This document shows, one piece after another, positions 48,892 through 58,830 of a stretch of DNA of 64,000 nt (position 1 is the stretch's first letter; the number at the start of each line of letters is the position of its first letter). The notes under the pieces were generated by a model that was given only the letters and a program-made list of their open reading frames with translations, did not search any database and was not told the DNA's origin. Origin of the DNA: Xanthomonas vesicatoria ATCC 35937. Its GTDB lineage: Bacteria > Pseudomonadota > Gammaproteobacteria > Xanthomonadales > Xanthomonadaceae. Where the stretch lies: assembly GCF_001908725.1 (NCBI RefSeq), contig NZ_CP018725.1, forward strand, positions 2,605,501 to 2,669,500. The letters run 5' to 3'. The position numbers were made by a program, and so were the translations under genes.

Positions 48892-50514
48892 TCAACCCAG
48901 CGCGCGGTACCTGAAATCGCGCAGCACCACCTCGCCTTGTTGCGCGGCATACACGCCCAGCTGCAGGCTCAAGAATCCACCGAAGACGTTGTGGTGGAAT
49001 CCGGACACTTCCATGCGCGTAGGATGGCGCGTCCATTGCCGGCCCTCGTCGAACGAGTATTCAAAGCTCACGATGTGGCGGTCGTTGGTCAGCCGCACGC
49101 GGATGCGGCGATGGATGTTGGGCGCGCGTGCCCACACCAGCTCTTCTGAATATTCGTAGGTCTTCATGGTGTCGGCGGTGAAGCCGATACCGACGAAGGC
49201 CTTGTGGTTGTAAAACAGCAGGATGCCGCCTTCGGCATTGCCAACCAGCTCCAACGTAACCTCGGCCGCATACGCACGATCGGGCACGCCGCAGGTCAGC
49301 GGTGCGCTGTCGATCGGCGATGTGCCGGCGCAGGTGAGCGTCAACGCCTTGTTGGCGCGCCGTACGCGCGCCTGCTCGCCGGGCTTGGGCGCGTGCAGGC
49401 TCCACTGGGTGCCGAATCGGTCGGTGGAAAAATCATCTGACAATGCGAAGCCGCTCGCCGCATTCGCACTGCCGATGGCAGCGCGCGCCGGCGTGCGCAA
49501 CGGTTTGGACAGGTCGCCGCCAGTGGCGCGAAACCAGCCGTCGTCGGTCCACTCGATCGGCTCCAGCAAGGTCTGCCGGCCCAGGGTCCGGAAGCCGTTT
49601 TCGTAACCGTGATAGACCAGCCACCAATCGCCGCGCGGGCCCTGCACCAGCGTGGCATGTCCGCGCGACCACCACGGCTCCTGTTCGGACAGAGTACGCA
49701 CCAGCGGATTGCGCGGGCAGTGTTCCCACGGCCCGTGCACCGAGCGCGAACGCGCGGCGATGACCATGTGCCCGGTCACCGGCCCGGCGGTGCCACCGAC
49801 GGCGGTGACCAGATACAGCCAACCGTTGTGCCAGGTGAGCTTGGGGCCTTCGGGGGCGAAGTTCTCCACCACCCAGTCGTCGGGATACCGCCACGGCGCG
49901 TAGGCTGGCTCTAGCTGCCCGTCGGTGGCCAGGCCGTCGTCGCGCAGGCGGATCTTGCGAATGCCGTTGACGAACAGATAGCGCTTGCCGTCTTCGCCCA
50001 CGACATGGCCGGGGTCGATGCAGCCGGCGATGTCCAGATCGATCGGCGCGCTCCACGGCCCGCGAATGTCGTCGGCCCAGATCACGAAGATCGACCAGCC
50101 CTTGTCGTCGGGATTGGCCGGAATGTAGATGAAGTAACGGCCGTCGTGCTTGCACAGGTCCAGCGCCCAGATCGTGCCCAGTTCCTGGCGGAGTGCCGGG
50201 CCGATCGGGGTCCAGTTGACCAGGTCGGTGGAGTGCCACAGCACGATACCCGGGTACGAAAAGAACGACGAAAACGTCATGTAGTAGTCGTCGCCATCCT
50301 TGAGGATGGTGGGGTCCGGGTGATCGCCGGCCACGATGGGGTTGAGATAGGTGCCGTTGCCCAGGTCGGCCTTGCGCTGGCCTTCGATGCCCCGCGCGCC
50401 CTGCAGCGTGCGTGTGCATGGCGCCGCCGGGGCCTGCGCTGCAGCCGCCAATGGCGCAACCAGCGCGCCGGCTGCCAACACCTTGAACAAATCGCGCCGT
50501 GTCGTATCTGGCAT
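48892..50514 (-). CDS. Exported GH43-family glycoside hydrolase
   Basis: 540 aa with a Tat signal (TTRRDLFKVLAAGALVAPLA). Five-bladed propeller of GH43 with catalytic base Asp67 in AGDHPDPTI, pKa-modulating Asp in AGCIDPGHV and general acid Glu in FAPEGPKLTW. A C-terminal beta-sandwich (from about residue 360) resembles the DUF1349/GH43_C type. Likely xylosidase or arabinofuranosidase on plant cell-wall glycans. Its place beside L-fucose genes hints at xyloglucan or arabinogalactan side chains. Confidence 0.88.
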   Translation of the reverse strand: MPDTTRRDLFKVLAAGALVAPLAAAAQAPAAPCTRTLQGARGIEGQRKADLGNGTYLNPIVAGDHPDPTILKDGDDYYMTFSSFFSYPGIVLWHSTDLVNWTPIGPALRQELGTIWALDLCKHDGRYFIYIPANPDDKGWSIFVIWADDIRGPWSAPIDLDIAGCIDPGHVVGEDGKRYLFVNGIRKIRLRDDGLATDGQLEPAYAPWRYPDDWVVENFAPEGPKLTWHNGWLYLVTAVGGTAGPVTGHMVIAARSRSVHGPWEHCPRNPLVRTLSEQEPWWSRGHATLVQGPRGDWWLVYHGYENGFRTLGRQTLLEPIEWTDDGWFRATGGDLSKPLRTPARAAIGSANAASGFALSDDFSTDRFGTQWSLHAPKPGEQARVRRANKALTLTCAGTSPIDSAPLTCGVPDRAYAAEVTLELVGNAEGGILLFYNHKAFVGIGFTADTMKTYEYSEELVWARAPNIHRRIRVRLTNDRHIVSFEYSFDEGRQWTRHPTRMEVSGFHHNVFGGFLSLQLGVYAAQQGEVVLRDFRYRALG

Positions 50515-51146
50515 GCATCAGCTTCATCGGATCAGGGCTGGTATCTAGCCTGACCCATCAGTGCGAGGCAACCGTGCAAGCCGCGTTATAGGAACTCGTG
50601 ATGCGGCGTCCGGATTTTGAAATAGCTGCATCGCGCGGTTACAGCAGGCGGGACCGCGCTGACGCGCTGCACTGCGCGTGGCTGTGCTGCGGAAGCAGGC
50701 ACGCCCGCGGTCGGGAGTGCACTGGCGGCGTGCGGCAGCAGGGCGATTTCTGCAGCGTATGCGGATGAGTGCTTGGATGGGCAGTCGTGTTCTACGAGAA
50801 GTGGGCCTGCTTCCTGGATCTCACGCTTTGTTACTCCATCGTCGTTACTGACGTTGCAGTAAAGAGGCATCCAGCCTGACCGGTGAATCTGGTCTAGCTG
50901 TCGACCCGCCGACCATATGACGACAGCCGCCGCGTGCAAGGCAGCAAATCACGCCGGTCACCCAATCCCGCTTGCGAAGTTCAGCTTCCCTCCTGTCATG
51001 CTGCGCTGCAGCGTGATCTGTTCATTGATGATTGCCATATTCATATGCGAACAGCCGGGCACCTGCCGGCTGGTGGACATCGAAATGCAAAGCCTCTGCC
51101 GTCCAGATGCTGCTCCCGCCTGCACCAGCCTTGCGGAGCGTGGCGC
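50515..51146. other. 632-bp gap before the L-fucose genes, no gene recognised
   Basis: Divergent promoter region of GH43 and the fucose operon. Frames up to 117 codons exist but show no signal, domain or ribosome site. The fucP/iclR operator sequence was looked for here and not found. Confidence 0.4.
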
Positions 51147-52157
51147 GTGAGCCGCGTGGCGCGGCAACGCCTGGGTCGCACCGACGTGCAGCTGTCGGCG
51201 CTGGGATTTGGCGCTGCACCGATCGGCAATCTGTACGCCGAGGTCGCCGAGGCAGACGCGCTGGCTGCAGTGGCGGGCGCATTCGAGGCCGGCATCCGTC
51301 ACTTCGACACCGCGCCCTATTACGGCTACGGGCTCAGCGAGGCGCGCCTGGGCCGGGGCTTGGCCGGCGTGCCGCGCGATACCTACACGCTGTCGACCAA
51401 GGTTGGCCGTTGCGTCTACGACGACGCGCAGGCCGTTGCCGGGCGCGACGGTTTTGCGGTGGCCGGCCGCCGCGCCGCATTCGATTACAGCGCCGACGGC
51501 GTGCGGCGCGCGTTCGCCTCCAGCCTGGAGCGCCTGGGAACCGACTACATCGATGTGCTGCTATTGCACGACATCGGTGCGCTGACCCACGGCGACAACC
51601 ACGCACACGTGCTGCAGCAGGCCTTGGAGGAGGCCTTGCCGGCCATGGCGGAGTTGAAGGCATCCGGTGCGTGCGGGGCGATCGGGCTGGGCGTCAACGA
51701 GCAGGACGTGGCACTGGAGGTGTTGCCGCGTTTCCCGCTCGACTGCGTGATGCTGGCCGGGCGCTACACGCTGCTGGAACAGCACGGCGCGCGTGCGCTG
51801 CTCGACCAGGCGCAGAGCTACGGCGTGTCGATCCTGTCTGCCGGTCCGTACAGTTCCGGCCTGCTCAGCGATGCACGCGGCCCCGGCGCCACCTATAACT
51901 ACGGCCCGGTGGACACCGCCACCTTGCAGCATGCGCAGCGTCTGTATGCGGCTTGCGCGGCGTTCGAGGTGGACATCGGCGCGGCGGCCGTGCAGTTCCC
52001 GCTGGCGCATCCGGCGGTGACCACAGTGGTGGCCGGCATGCGCACGCTGGCCGAGGTGCAATCGGTCGCCACACGCCTGCAGGCATCGATCCCACCTGCG
52101 CTGTGGCAGCGTCTGCGCGACGGCGGGCTGCTCGAAGCGGACCTGCCCACGCCATGA
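51147..52157 (+). CDS. Aldo/keto reductase, probable L-fucose dehydrogenase
   Basis: 336 aa (GTG start SRVARQRLGRTDVQLSALG, with GCGGAG upstream; another GTG at 51156 is possible). AKR tetrad visible in HFDTAPYYGYG (Asp, Tyr), LSTKVGR (Lys) and VLLLHDIG (His). By position it oxidises L-fucose to L-fucono-lactone, first step of the oxidative route known in X. campestris. Overlaps the lactonase gene by 4 bp. Confidence 0.85.
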   Translation: MSRVARQRLGRTDVQLSALGFGAAPIGNLYAEVAEADALAAVAGAFEAGIRHFDTAPYYGYGLSEARLGRGLAGVPRDTYTLSTKVGRCVYDDAQAVAGRDGFAVAGRRAAFDYSADGVRRAFASSLERLGTDYIDVLLLHDIGALTHGDNHAHVLQQALEEALPAMAELKASGACGAIGLGVNEQDVALEVLPRFPLDCVMLAGRYTLLEQHGARALLDQAQSYGVSILSAGPYSSGLLSDARGPGATYNYGPVDTATLQHAQRLYAACAAFEVDIGAAAVQFPLAHPAVTTVVAGMRTLAEVQSVATRLQASIPPALWQRLRDGGLLEADLPTP

Positions 52158-53026
52158 GCCGCATCGATGCGCATCTGCATTTCTGGCACCTGGCCCGAGG
52201 CGACTATGACTGGCTGACGCCCGCGCTGGCGCCGCTTTACCGCGACTTCGCGCCACACGATGTGGACGACGCACTGGATGCGGCCGGCGTTGGCAGCGTG
52301 GTCGTCGTGCAGGCGGCCGCAACGGAGGCGGAAACCTGTTACCTGTTCGAACTGGCACGCGATGAGCCACGCATTGCCGGCGTGGTCGGTTGGGTCGACT
52401 TCGCTGCACCCGATGCTGCTGCGCGCATCGGCGCACTGTTGCGCGCGGGCGGCGGTCTGCTCAAGGGGCTGCGCCCGATGGTGCAGGACATCGCCGATGC
52501 GCAATGGCTGGCAGGAGCCGATCTGGATGCCGCCTTCGATGCGATGCTGGCGCACGATCTGGCCTTCGATGCGTTGATTCGCGCCGTGCATGTGCCGGCA
52601 CTGCAGGCTCGCCTGAAACGCCATCCGCAGTTGCGCGTGGTGATCGATCATGGCGGCAAACCGCAGATTGCGGCCGGCGAGTTCGTTGCCTGGGCCGCCG
52701 GCATGGCCGCATTGGCGCAGCATCCCAGCGTGCACTGCAAGCTGTCCGGGCTGCTCACCGAAGCCGCGCCCGGCGCCGGCATGGATGCACTGGAGCCCTA
52801 TGTTGCGCACCTGTTTGCGCGCTTCGGTGCGCAGCGGCTGCTCTGGGGCAGCGACTGGCCGGTGCTGACCCAGCGTGCCGATTACGCGCAATGGTTCGAT
52901 CTCGCACAGCAACTCGTCACCCGTCATGCCGCCGAACACGCTGATGCGGTGTTCGGCGACAACGCACGTACGTTCTATCGTCTGCCATGGCCGGCGGCCC
53001 CAACCCACGGAACCCCATCGGTATGA
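52154..53026 (+). CDS. Amidohydrolase, probable L-fuconolactone hydrolase
   Basis: 290-aa TIM-barrel amidohydrolase (COG3618): metal motif RIDAHLHFW, GLRPMVQDI, VIDHGGKPQI and LLWGSDWPVL (final metal Asp). Opens L-fuconolactone to L-fuconate. ATGA overlap with the upstream reductase and 4-bp overlap with the downstream SDR gene. Confidence 0.88.
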   Translation: MSRIDAHLHFWHLARGDYDWLTPALAPLYRDFAPHDVDDALDAAGVGSVVVVQAAATEAETCYLFELARDEPRIAGVVGWVDFAAPDAAARIGALLRAGGGLLKGLRPMVQDIADAQWLAGADLDAAFDAMLAHDLAFDALIRAVHVPALQARLKRHPQLRVVIDHGGKPQIAAGEFVAWAAGMAALAQHPSVHCKLSGLLTEAAPGAGMDALEPYVAHLFARFGAQRLLWGSDWPVLTQRADYAQWFDLAQQLVTRHAAEHADAVFGDNARTFYRLPWPAAPTHGTPSV

Positions 53027-53793
53027 CTGTCTCGATCCCCGCCACTCCCAATCCCCGTCTGCAGGGCAAGCGGTGCCTGATCACCGCCGCCGGTGCCGGC
53101 ATCGGCCGCGAAAGCGCGCTGGCCTGCGCGCGTGCCGGCGCACAGGTGATCGCCACCGACATCGACGCTGCTGCGTTGCAGGCGCTGGCCGCCGAATCGG
53201 ATGCGATCACCACCCAGCTGTTGGATGTCACCGACGCCTCGGCAATTGCCGCACTGGTCGCCGAGCACGGCCCGTTCGATGTGCTGTTCAACTGCGCCGG
53301 CTACGTGCATCAGGGCAGCATTCTCGACTGCGACGAGCCGGCATGGCGCCGTTCGTTCTCGATCAACGTCGATGCGATGTACTACACCTGCAAGGCGGTA
53401 CTGCCGGGCATGCTCGAACGCGGCACCGGCAGCATCATCAACATGTCCTCGGTCGCTTCCAGCATCAAGGGCGTGCCGAACCGCTTCGTCTATGGCGTGA
53501 CCAAGGCGGCGGTGATCGGCCTGAGCAAGGCGATTGCCGCCGACTACGTGGCACAGGGCGTGCGCTGCAACGCAATCTGCCCCGGCACTATCAAGACGCC
53601 GTCGCTGGGCCAGCGCGTGAAAGCGCTCGGCGGCGACGAACAGGCGGTGTGGAAGAGCTTCACCGATCGCCAGCCGATGGGCCGCCTGGGCGACCCGCGC
53701 GAAATCGCGCAGCTGGTGGTGTACCTGGCATCGGACGAATCCTCGTTCACCACCGGCCAGACCCACATCATCGACGGGGGCTGGTCCAACTAA
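53023..53793 (+). CDS. SDR oxidoreductase, probable 2-keto-3-deoxy-L-fuconate dehydrogenase
   Basis: 256-aa short-chain dehydrogenase: coenzyme motif ITAAGAGIG (Ala replaces the first usual Gly/Thr), NCAGYVHQG, catalytic Ser in INMSSVASS and YGVTK (Tyr, Lys). Oxidises 2-keto-3-deoxy-L-fuconate to the 2,4-diketo acid with NAD. Third gene of the ATGA-coupled operon. Confidence 0.88.
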   Translation: MTVSIPATPNPRLQGKRCLITAAGAGIGRESALACARAGAQVIATDIDAAALQALAAESDAITTQLLDVTDASAIAALVAEHGPFDVLFNCAGYVHQGSILDCDEPAWRRSFSINVDAMYYTCKAVLPGMLERGTGSIINMSSVASSIKGVPNRFVYGVTKAAVIGLSKAIAADYVAQGVRCNAICPGTIKTPSLGQRVKALGGDEQAVWKSFTDRQPMGRLGDPREIAQLVVYLASDESSFTTGQTHIIDGGWSN

Positions 53794-54012
53794 ACGCCGC
53801 CGACCACACTGCTGTGCAGCGGCCGCCCTATGGCCGCTCGCAGTGGTGCCCAAGCCGCACGCAGTACGCTGGCAACACGCCGCATTCCATGCTTGACGTG
53901 GCCTGCTGCCAGTACGCATCACCGATAGTCCTGTTCCGGGCGCGTCGTCCACCTGCTGAACTTTGCAACAGGTGGCTGCCAGCTCCATTCCTCCCCTGCA
54001 AAGGAAGACTGC

Positions 54013-54870
54013 ATGAAACTCGTACGTGTTGGCGCCGAAGGCCACGAACGTCCCGGCGTGATCGATAGCGCAGGCCACCTCCGCGACCTCAGCGGTGTGA
54101 TCGACGATGTCGCCGGTGAGCACATCACCAATGCCGGCCTTGAAAAACTACGTGCGCTGGACGTATCCACGCTGCCGCTGATCGAGGGCGAGCAGCGCTA
54201 TGGCGCTGCAGTGGGCCGCATCGGCAAGTTCATCTGTGTGGGCTTGAACTACGCCGACCACGCCGCGGAATCGGGCATGGACGTGCCGAAGATGCCGATT
54301 CTCTTCATGAAGGCCACCACCGCCGTGTGCGGCCCCAACGACACCGTCATCATCCCGCGCGGCTCGGTCAAGAGCGACTGGGAAGTGGAACTGGGCGTGG
54401 TGATCGGTGATATCGCACGCGATGTGTCGGTGGACGAAGCACTCACTCATGTGGCCGGCTATGCGGTGATCAACGACCTGTCAGAGCGCGAGTTCCAGCT
54501 TGAGCACGGCGGCCAGTGGGTCAAGGGCAAGAGCGCCGACACCTTCGGCCCGATCGGCCCCTGGTTGGTCACCCGCGATGAAGTGCCCGACCCGCAGAAC
54601 CTGTCGATGTGGCTGGAGGTCAACGGCCACCGCTACCAGAACGGCAGCACCCGCACGATGGTGTTCGGCGTGGCCGAACTGGTCAGCCACATCAGCCGCT
54701 ACATGACGCTGATGCCGGGCGATGTGATCAGCACCGGCACACCGCCGGGCGTAGGCCTGGGCCAGAAGCCACCGGTGTATCTGAAGCCGGGCGATCTGAT
54801 GGAACTGGAGATCGAAGGACTGGGTCGCCAGCGCCAGCCGGTCGTGGCGCATCCACGCGATGCGGCTTGA
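54013..54870 (+). CDS. FAH-family hydrolase, probable 2,4-diketo-3-deoxy-L-fuconate hydrolase
   Basis: 285-aa fumarylacetoacetase-fold enzyme: FICVGLNYADHAAESG, metal acids in WEVELGVVIGDIARD, and STGTPPGVGLGQKPP. Cleaves the diketo acid to pyruvate and L-lactate. GGAAG precedes MKLVRVGAEGHE. It follows the SDR by 219 bp that hold no gene. Confidence 0.88.
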   Translation: MKLVRVGAEGHERPGVIDSAGHLRDLSGVIDDVAGEHITNAGLEKLRALDVSTLPLIEGEQRYGAAVGRIGKFICVGLNYADHAAESGMDVPKMPILFMKATTAVCGPNDTVIIPRGSVKSDWEVELGVVIGDIARDVSVDEALTHVAGYAVINDLSEREFQLEHGGQWVKGKSADTFGPIGPWLVTRDEVPDPQNLSMWLEVNGHRYQNGSTRTMVFGVAELVSHISRYMTLMPGDVISTGTPPGVGLGQKPPVYLKPGDLMELEIEGLGRQRQPVVAHPRDAA

Positions 54871-55393
54871 GGCCGCATGCCTGCAGGAGAGGGTTGCGGG
54901 ATTGAGAGCTTGGTAACGCGTTGCACTCCACCACTCAGACCCTTCTTTTGCGGCAAAAGCCGAACAACAAACGTAGACGTCGCCGAGCAACGATGGGTGC
55001 GCGCTGCAGCTCAAGCCCCTCTCCCGTCGGGACAGGGGTTGGGGTGAGGGTACGGCACCACGTCGTCGCGCAAATCGACGCAATGCCGCTGTTGGTTGGT
55101 GTGCTACCTCGATGCGGCTGCTAACGCATCATCAGCAGGTCTTCAGCGAGTGGGCGGCTGCGTTTGAGTGTCCAAACGTTGTAGCGCCTCAATGGCGATA
55201 CGCAGTTGGTCGTGCACTCGATTCAGTGATTTGAGTTGCAAGCGCACGGGCCCTGCCATGCGTCAACCAGCCGACGCTACGCGTTCGTTCCCTCACCCCA
55301 ACCCCTTTCCCGTTGGGAGAAGGGCTAAAGCAATTCCCTGTTTTCGTTCTTGTCGGTCCGTTCTTATTCCATCTTTCACCGCCCAGGATTTTC
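54871..55393. repeat. Intergenic block with two palindromes between FAH and fuconate dehydratase genes
   Basis: Units CCCCTCTCCCGTCGGGACAG-GGGTTGGGGTGAGGG (55016-55050) and the inverted CCCTCACCCCAACCCCTTTC-CCGTTGGGAGAAGGG (55289-55325) face each other across about 240 bp. A short minus-strand frame (55143-55259, 38 codons, [20 protein letters not shown]...) lies between them but has no ribosome site; not called as a gene. Confidence 0.7.
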
Positions 55394-56716
55394 ATGCGCA
55401 CCATCATCGCCCTCGAAACCCACGACGTCCGCTTCCCCACCTCGCGCGAGCTCGATGGGTCGGACGCGATGAACCCGGATCCGGATTACTCGGCCGCCTA
55501 TGTGGTGCTGCGCACCGATGCCCCCGATGACCTGGCCGGCTATGGCCTGGTGTTCACCATCGGCCGCGGCAACGATGTGCAGACCGCCGCGGTGGCAGCA
55601 CTGGCAGAGCATGTGGTCGGCCTGTCGGTCGAGGAGGTCATCGCCGATCTCGGCGCCTTTGCGCGCCGGCTCACCAACGACTCGCAGCTGCGCTGGCTGG
55701 GCCCGGAAAAGGGCGTGATGCACATGGCCATCGGCGCGGTGATCAACGCCGCCTGGGACCTGGCCGCACGTGCGGCGAACAAGCCGCTATGGCGCTATAT
55801 CGCCGAGCTCACGCCCGAGCAATTGGTCGACACCATCGACTTCCGCTACCTCACCGACGCACTCACCCGCGACGAAGCGCTGGCGATCCTGCGCGAGGCG
55901 CAACCACACCGTGCGCAACGCATCGCGCAGTTGATCGAACAGGGTTATCCCGCCTACACCACCTCGCCTGGCTGGCTCGGTTACTCGGACGAGAAGCTGG
56001 TGCGCCTGGCCAAGGAGGCGGTGGCCGATGGCTTCCGCACCATCAAGCTCAAGGTCGGCGCCAACGTGCAGGACGACATCCGTCGTTGCCGCCTGGCACG
56101 CGAAGCGATCGGCCCGGACATCGCGATGGCGGTGGACGCCAACCAGCGCTGGGACGTGGGCCCGGCGATCGACTGGATGCGCCAACTCGCCGAATTCGAC
56201 ATCGCCTGGATCGAAGAACCGACCAGCCCGGACGATGTACTCGGCCACGCGGCGATCCGTCAGGGCATTACGCCGGTGCCGGTCTCCACCGGCGAACACA
56301 CGCAGAACCGGGTGATGTTCAAGCAGTTGCTGCAGGCCGCCGCGGTGGACCTGATCCAGATCGACGCCGCGCGCGTCGGCGGCGTCAACGAGAACCTCGC
56401 CATCCTGCTGCTGGCCGCCAAGTTCAACGTGCGCGTGTTCCCGCATGCCGGCGGCGTGGGTCTGTGCGAGCTGGTGCAGCACCTGGCCATGGCCGACTTC
56501 GTCGCCATCACCGGCCAGATGGAAGACCGTGCGATCGAATTCGTCGACCACCTGCATCAGCACTTCCTGGACCCGGTACGCATCCAGCATGGCCGTTATC
56601 TTGCCCCTGAAGTCCCGGGTTTTTCCGCAGAGATGCACGCGTCTTCGATTGCGGAATTCAGCTACCCGGATGGACGTTTCTGGGTGGAAGACCTGGCAGC
56701 CAATCGACAGGGCTGA
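55394..56716 (+). CDS. fucD: L-fuconate dehydratase (enolase superfamily)
   Basis: 440 aa, dehydrates L-fuconate to 2-keto-3-deoxy-L-fuconate. Catalytic and metal residues counted here: K218 and K220 (IKLKVG), D248 (VDANQRW), E274 (IEEPTSPDD), E301 (STGEHTQNR) and H351 (FPHAGGVG). The bases Lys220 and His351 are those described for the X. campestris enzyme, which makes assignment strong. Start [20 protein letters not shown]. Confidence 0.95.
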   Translation: MRTIIALETHDVRFPTSRELDGSDAMNPDPDYSAAYVVLRTDAPDDLAGYGLVFTIGRGNDVQTAAVAALAEHVVGLSVEEVIADLGAFARRLTNDSQLRWLGPEKGVMHMAIGAVINAAWDLAARAANKPLWRYIAELTPEQLVDTIDFRYLTDALTRDEALAILREAQPHRAQRIAQLIEQGYPAYTTSPGWLGYSDEKLVRLAKEAVADGFRTIKLKVGANVQDDIRRCRLAREAIGPDIAMAVDANQRWDVGPAIDWMRQLAEFDIAWIEEPTSPDDVLGHAAIRQGITPVPVSTGEHTQNRVMFKQLLQAAAVDLIQIDAARVGGVNENLAILLLAAKFNVRVFPHAGGVGLCELVQHLAMADFVAITGQMEDRAIEFVDHLHQHFLDPVRIQHGRYLAPEVPGFSAEMHASSIAEFSYPDGRFWVEDLAANRQG

Positions 56717-56720
56717 CCGG

Positions 56721-56984
56721 CGCCCTCATCCGCCCTTCGGGCACCTTCTCCCGCGTGCGGGAGAAGGAAGGCGTCGTTCGTCCGGGACGGGGGGTCATAG
56801 GTCTCCGACGTCGCGGAACGCCAACAGCTGACCGCAGGGCGCTGCAGATGCCCGGCGGTGGGTCCATGGCGCAGCCGTCCCAACACGACCGAGCCAAACC
56901 GAATCACGCCCCTCTTCCGCCCGTGTCAGATCACGCCCTTCTCCCGCCTGCGGGAGAAGGTGCCCGCAGGCGGATGAGGGCGCG
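56721..56984. repeat. Two CCCTCTCCCG-family palindromes in the fucD / mutarotase gap
   Basis: Unit 56722-56768: CCCTCATCCGCCCTTCGGGC-ACCTTCTCCCGCGTGCGGGAGAAGG. Unit 56938-56984: CCCTTCTCCCGCCTGCGGGA-GAAGGTGCCCGCAGGCGGATGAGGG, the reverse orientation, ending at the mutarotase stop. They lie between convergent genes and could end transcription on both sides. Confidence 0.8.
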
Positions 56985-56986
56985 GC

Positions 56987-57346
56987 CTAGCGCTGCGCGT
57001 CGATCGCCTCAGTCAGCGCAAAGATCCGTCCGGCCTGCCGCCACTTCTCGCCCGGCGCACTATCGGGCAGCGGTTTCTGGAATCGCCACATCAACTGCTC
57101 CCACGCCTGGATACGCGGGTCCGCCGCATCACGCGCCGCCTTCGCGGCCGGATCGTAGTGCTCGCTCACGTCCATCAGCATCACCAGCCGGTCGCCGCTG
57201 CGAAAGATCTCCAGTTCCTGGATGCCGGCCTGCTGCAGCGAGGCCACCACTTCCGGCCATACCTCGGTGGGTTGATGCCAGCGCTCGTACTCGGCGATCA
57301 AGTCCGCATCGTCGTGCAGGTCCAACACATAGCAAAGACGCGGCAT
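56987..57346 (-). CDS. L-fucose/L-rhamnose mutarotase (DUF718 family)
   Basis: 119 aa: MPRLCYVLDLHDDADLIAEY, LQQAGIQELEIFRSGDRLVM, then DPRIQAWEQLMWRFQKPLP. RhaM-type mutarotase fold interconverting alpha and beta pyranoses; with FucP upstream (2 bp gap) it would supply L-fucose anomers to the dehydrogenase. Confidence 0.88.
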   Translation of the reverse strand: MPRLCYVLDLHDDADLIAEYERWHQPTEVWPEVVASLQQAGIQELEIFRSGDRLVMLMDVSEHYDPAAKAARDAADPRIQAWEQLMWRFQKPLPDSAPGEKWRQAGRIFALTEAIDAQR

Positions 57347-57348
57347 GC

Positions 57349-58650
57349 TCAGGCTCCCGCAATAACGGGCGCTGCACGGCGTGCACGCAACGCGAACAAC
57401 AAAATCACTGCGAAGCACGCACCCGGCACCACCATCGCCCAGTGGATACCGGCCATGTCGGAGACCGCACCCATCACCGCAGTGAGCAGTGCGCCACCGA
57501 TGATCGACATCACCAGCAACGACGAGCCCAACTTGCGGGCATCGTCGTGCATGCCATCCAGGCCCAGCGCAAAGATGGTCGGGAACATCACCGACATGAA
57601 CACGCTGGCGGCCACCAGCGCGTACAACCCGGTCCAGCCAGGCAACGCGATGGCGACGGCGCACAACACCAGGTTGATCGTGGCAAAACTGGCCAGTAAT
57701 TTTGCCGGCGCCAGATACCGTAGCAAGGCGGTGCCGACAAAACGGCCGGCCATGAACAGCACCAGCGAGATGGTCAGATAGGTAGCAGCGGTTTTTTCCG
57801 GCGTACCCGGCACCGCATCCTGCAGGTAGCGGATCAGGTAACTCCAGATGCCGACCTGCGCGCCCACGTAGAAGAACTGCGCCACCACCGAGAACATGAA
57901 GCGCCGGTTGCGTAGCAGCTCGCCGAAGCGTGCGCGCTTGGGCGCCACGCCGTTGTCGCTCTCCGGCGCGCCGGTGGGAAAGCGCACCAGCGCGATCAGG
58001 ATCGCCCACAGCACCACCACCGCGCCGATGATCAGGTACGGCATCTGCACGGCAGACGATTCGGTCGCGAAAAACGCATCGCGCGCAGCCGGCGCCATTG
58101 CCGCCAGCTCGGCCGGGGTGTGCTCCACGCCGGAGAAGATGAAATGCTGGCCCACCAGCACGCCGGTGATCGAACCCAGCGGATTGAAGGCCTGCGCAAG
58201 GTTCAGGCGCCGCGCCGCGCCATCAGCCGGGCCAAGCACCGTGACCAGTGGATTGGCCGTGGTTTCCAGGAACGCCAGGCCGCTGGCGATGACGAACAAA
58301 GCAAGCAAGAACAGCCAGTAGGTGTGCACCTGCGCGGCCGGATAGAACAGGAACGCCCCGCATGCGTACAGCAGCAAGCCGAGCACCACCGCAGCCTTGT
58401 AGCTGTAGCGGCGCATGAACATCGCCGCCGGCATCGCAAACACGAAATAGCCCATGTAGAAGGCGCTCTGCACCAGCCCGGCCTGCAGGTCGGTCAGCTC
58501 GAAGGCCTTCTTGAATTGCTTGATCAGGATGTCGTTGAGGTTGTTGGCCATGCCCCACAAAAAGAACAGGCTGACGATCAACACCAGGGGCACCAGGGCG
58601 GTACGCGCCAGGTTGCCGCGCGGTGACGCGGCAATGTCACTGTGATGCAT
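57349..58650 (-). CDS. fucP: L-fucose:H+ symporter, FucP family MFS permease
   Basis: 433 aa with 12 TM segments. FucP hallmarks: SLFFLWGMANNLNDILIKQF, LTDLQAGLVQSAFYMGYFVF, and LETTANPLVTVLGP with AFNPLGSITGVLVGQHFIF. Start MHHSDIAASPRGN. Divergent from iclR across the palindromic operator at 58723. Followed immediately by the mutarotase gene. Confidence 0.92.
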   Translation of the reverse strand: MHHSDIAASPRGNLARTALVPLVLIVSLFFLWGMANNLNDILIKQFKKAFELTDLQAGLVQSAFYMGYFVFAMPAAMFMRRYSYKAAVVLGLLLYACGAFLFYPAAQVHTYWLFLLALFVIASGLAFLETTANPLVTVLGPADGAARRLNLAQAFNPLGSITGVLVGQHFIFSGVEHTPAELAAMAPAARDAFFATESSAVQMPYLIIGAVVVLWAILIALVRFPTGAPESDNGVAPKRARFGELLRNRRFMFSVVAQFFYVGAQVGIWSYLIRYLQDAVPGTPEKTAATYLTISLVLFMAGRFVGTALLRYLAPAKLLASFATINLVLCAVAIALPGWTGLYALVAASVFMSVMFPTIFALGLDGMHDDARKLGSSLLVMSIIGGALLTAVMGAVSDMAGIHWAMVVPGACFAVILLFALRARRAAPVIAGA

Positions 58651-58722
58651 GCGACCGTTCCCCTCCCAAGGCTGTGGCGCTTGCGTTGCAATCGAGCGAG
58701 CGTACTGCGCGCGCCCACGCCA

Positions 58723-58753
58723 TGCAAATATAAAATCTTTGTTTATATTTGCA
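58723..58753. promoter_or_regulatory. Palindromic operator between fucP and iclR
   Basis: Perfect 12-bp inverted repeat TGCAAATATAAA and TTTATATTTGCA with 7-bp centre ATCTTTG, strikingly AT-rich amid GC-rich DNA. It lies 72 bp from fucP and 77 bp from iclR, right where the promoters of both should be. Most likely the site of the IclR-family regulator. Confidence 0.85.
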
Positions 58754-58830
58754 CGCACAGTCTCCCGCTGACCCCTGCCCGCGTTGCCTGTACCCTGGCG
58801 CGCCGCACCTTGCCTGGAACCCGCAAACGG

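Noticed and set aside
50586..50939. 117-aa minus-strand protein before the fucose operon
   Set aside because: No recognisable domain, signal or ribosome site; the start sits in a presumed promoter region.
55143..55259. 38-codon minus-strand frame between two palindromes ([20 protein letters not shown]...)
   Set aside because: Amphipathic-looking but no ribosome site and bounded by repeats; too little to call a gene.
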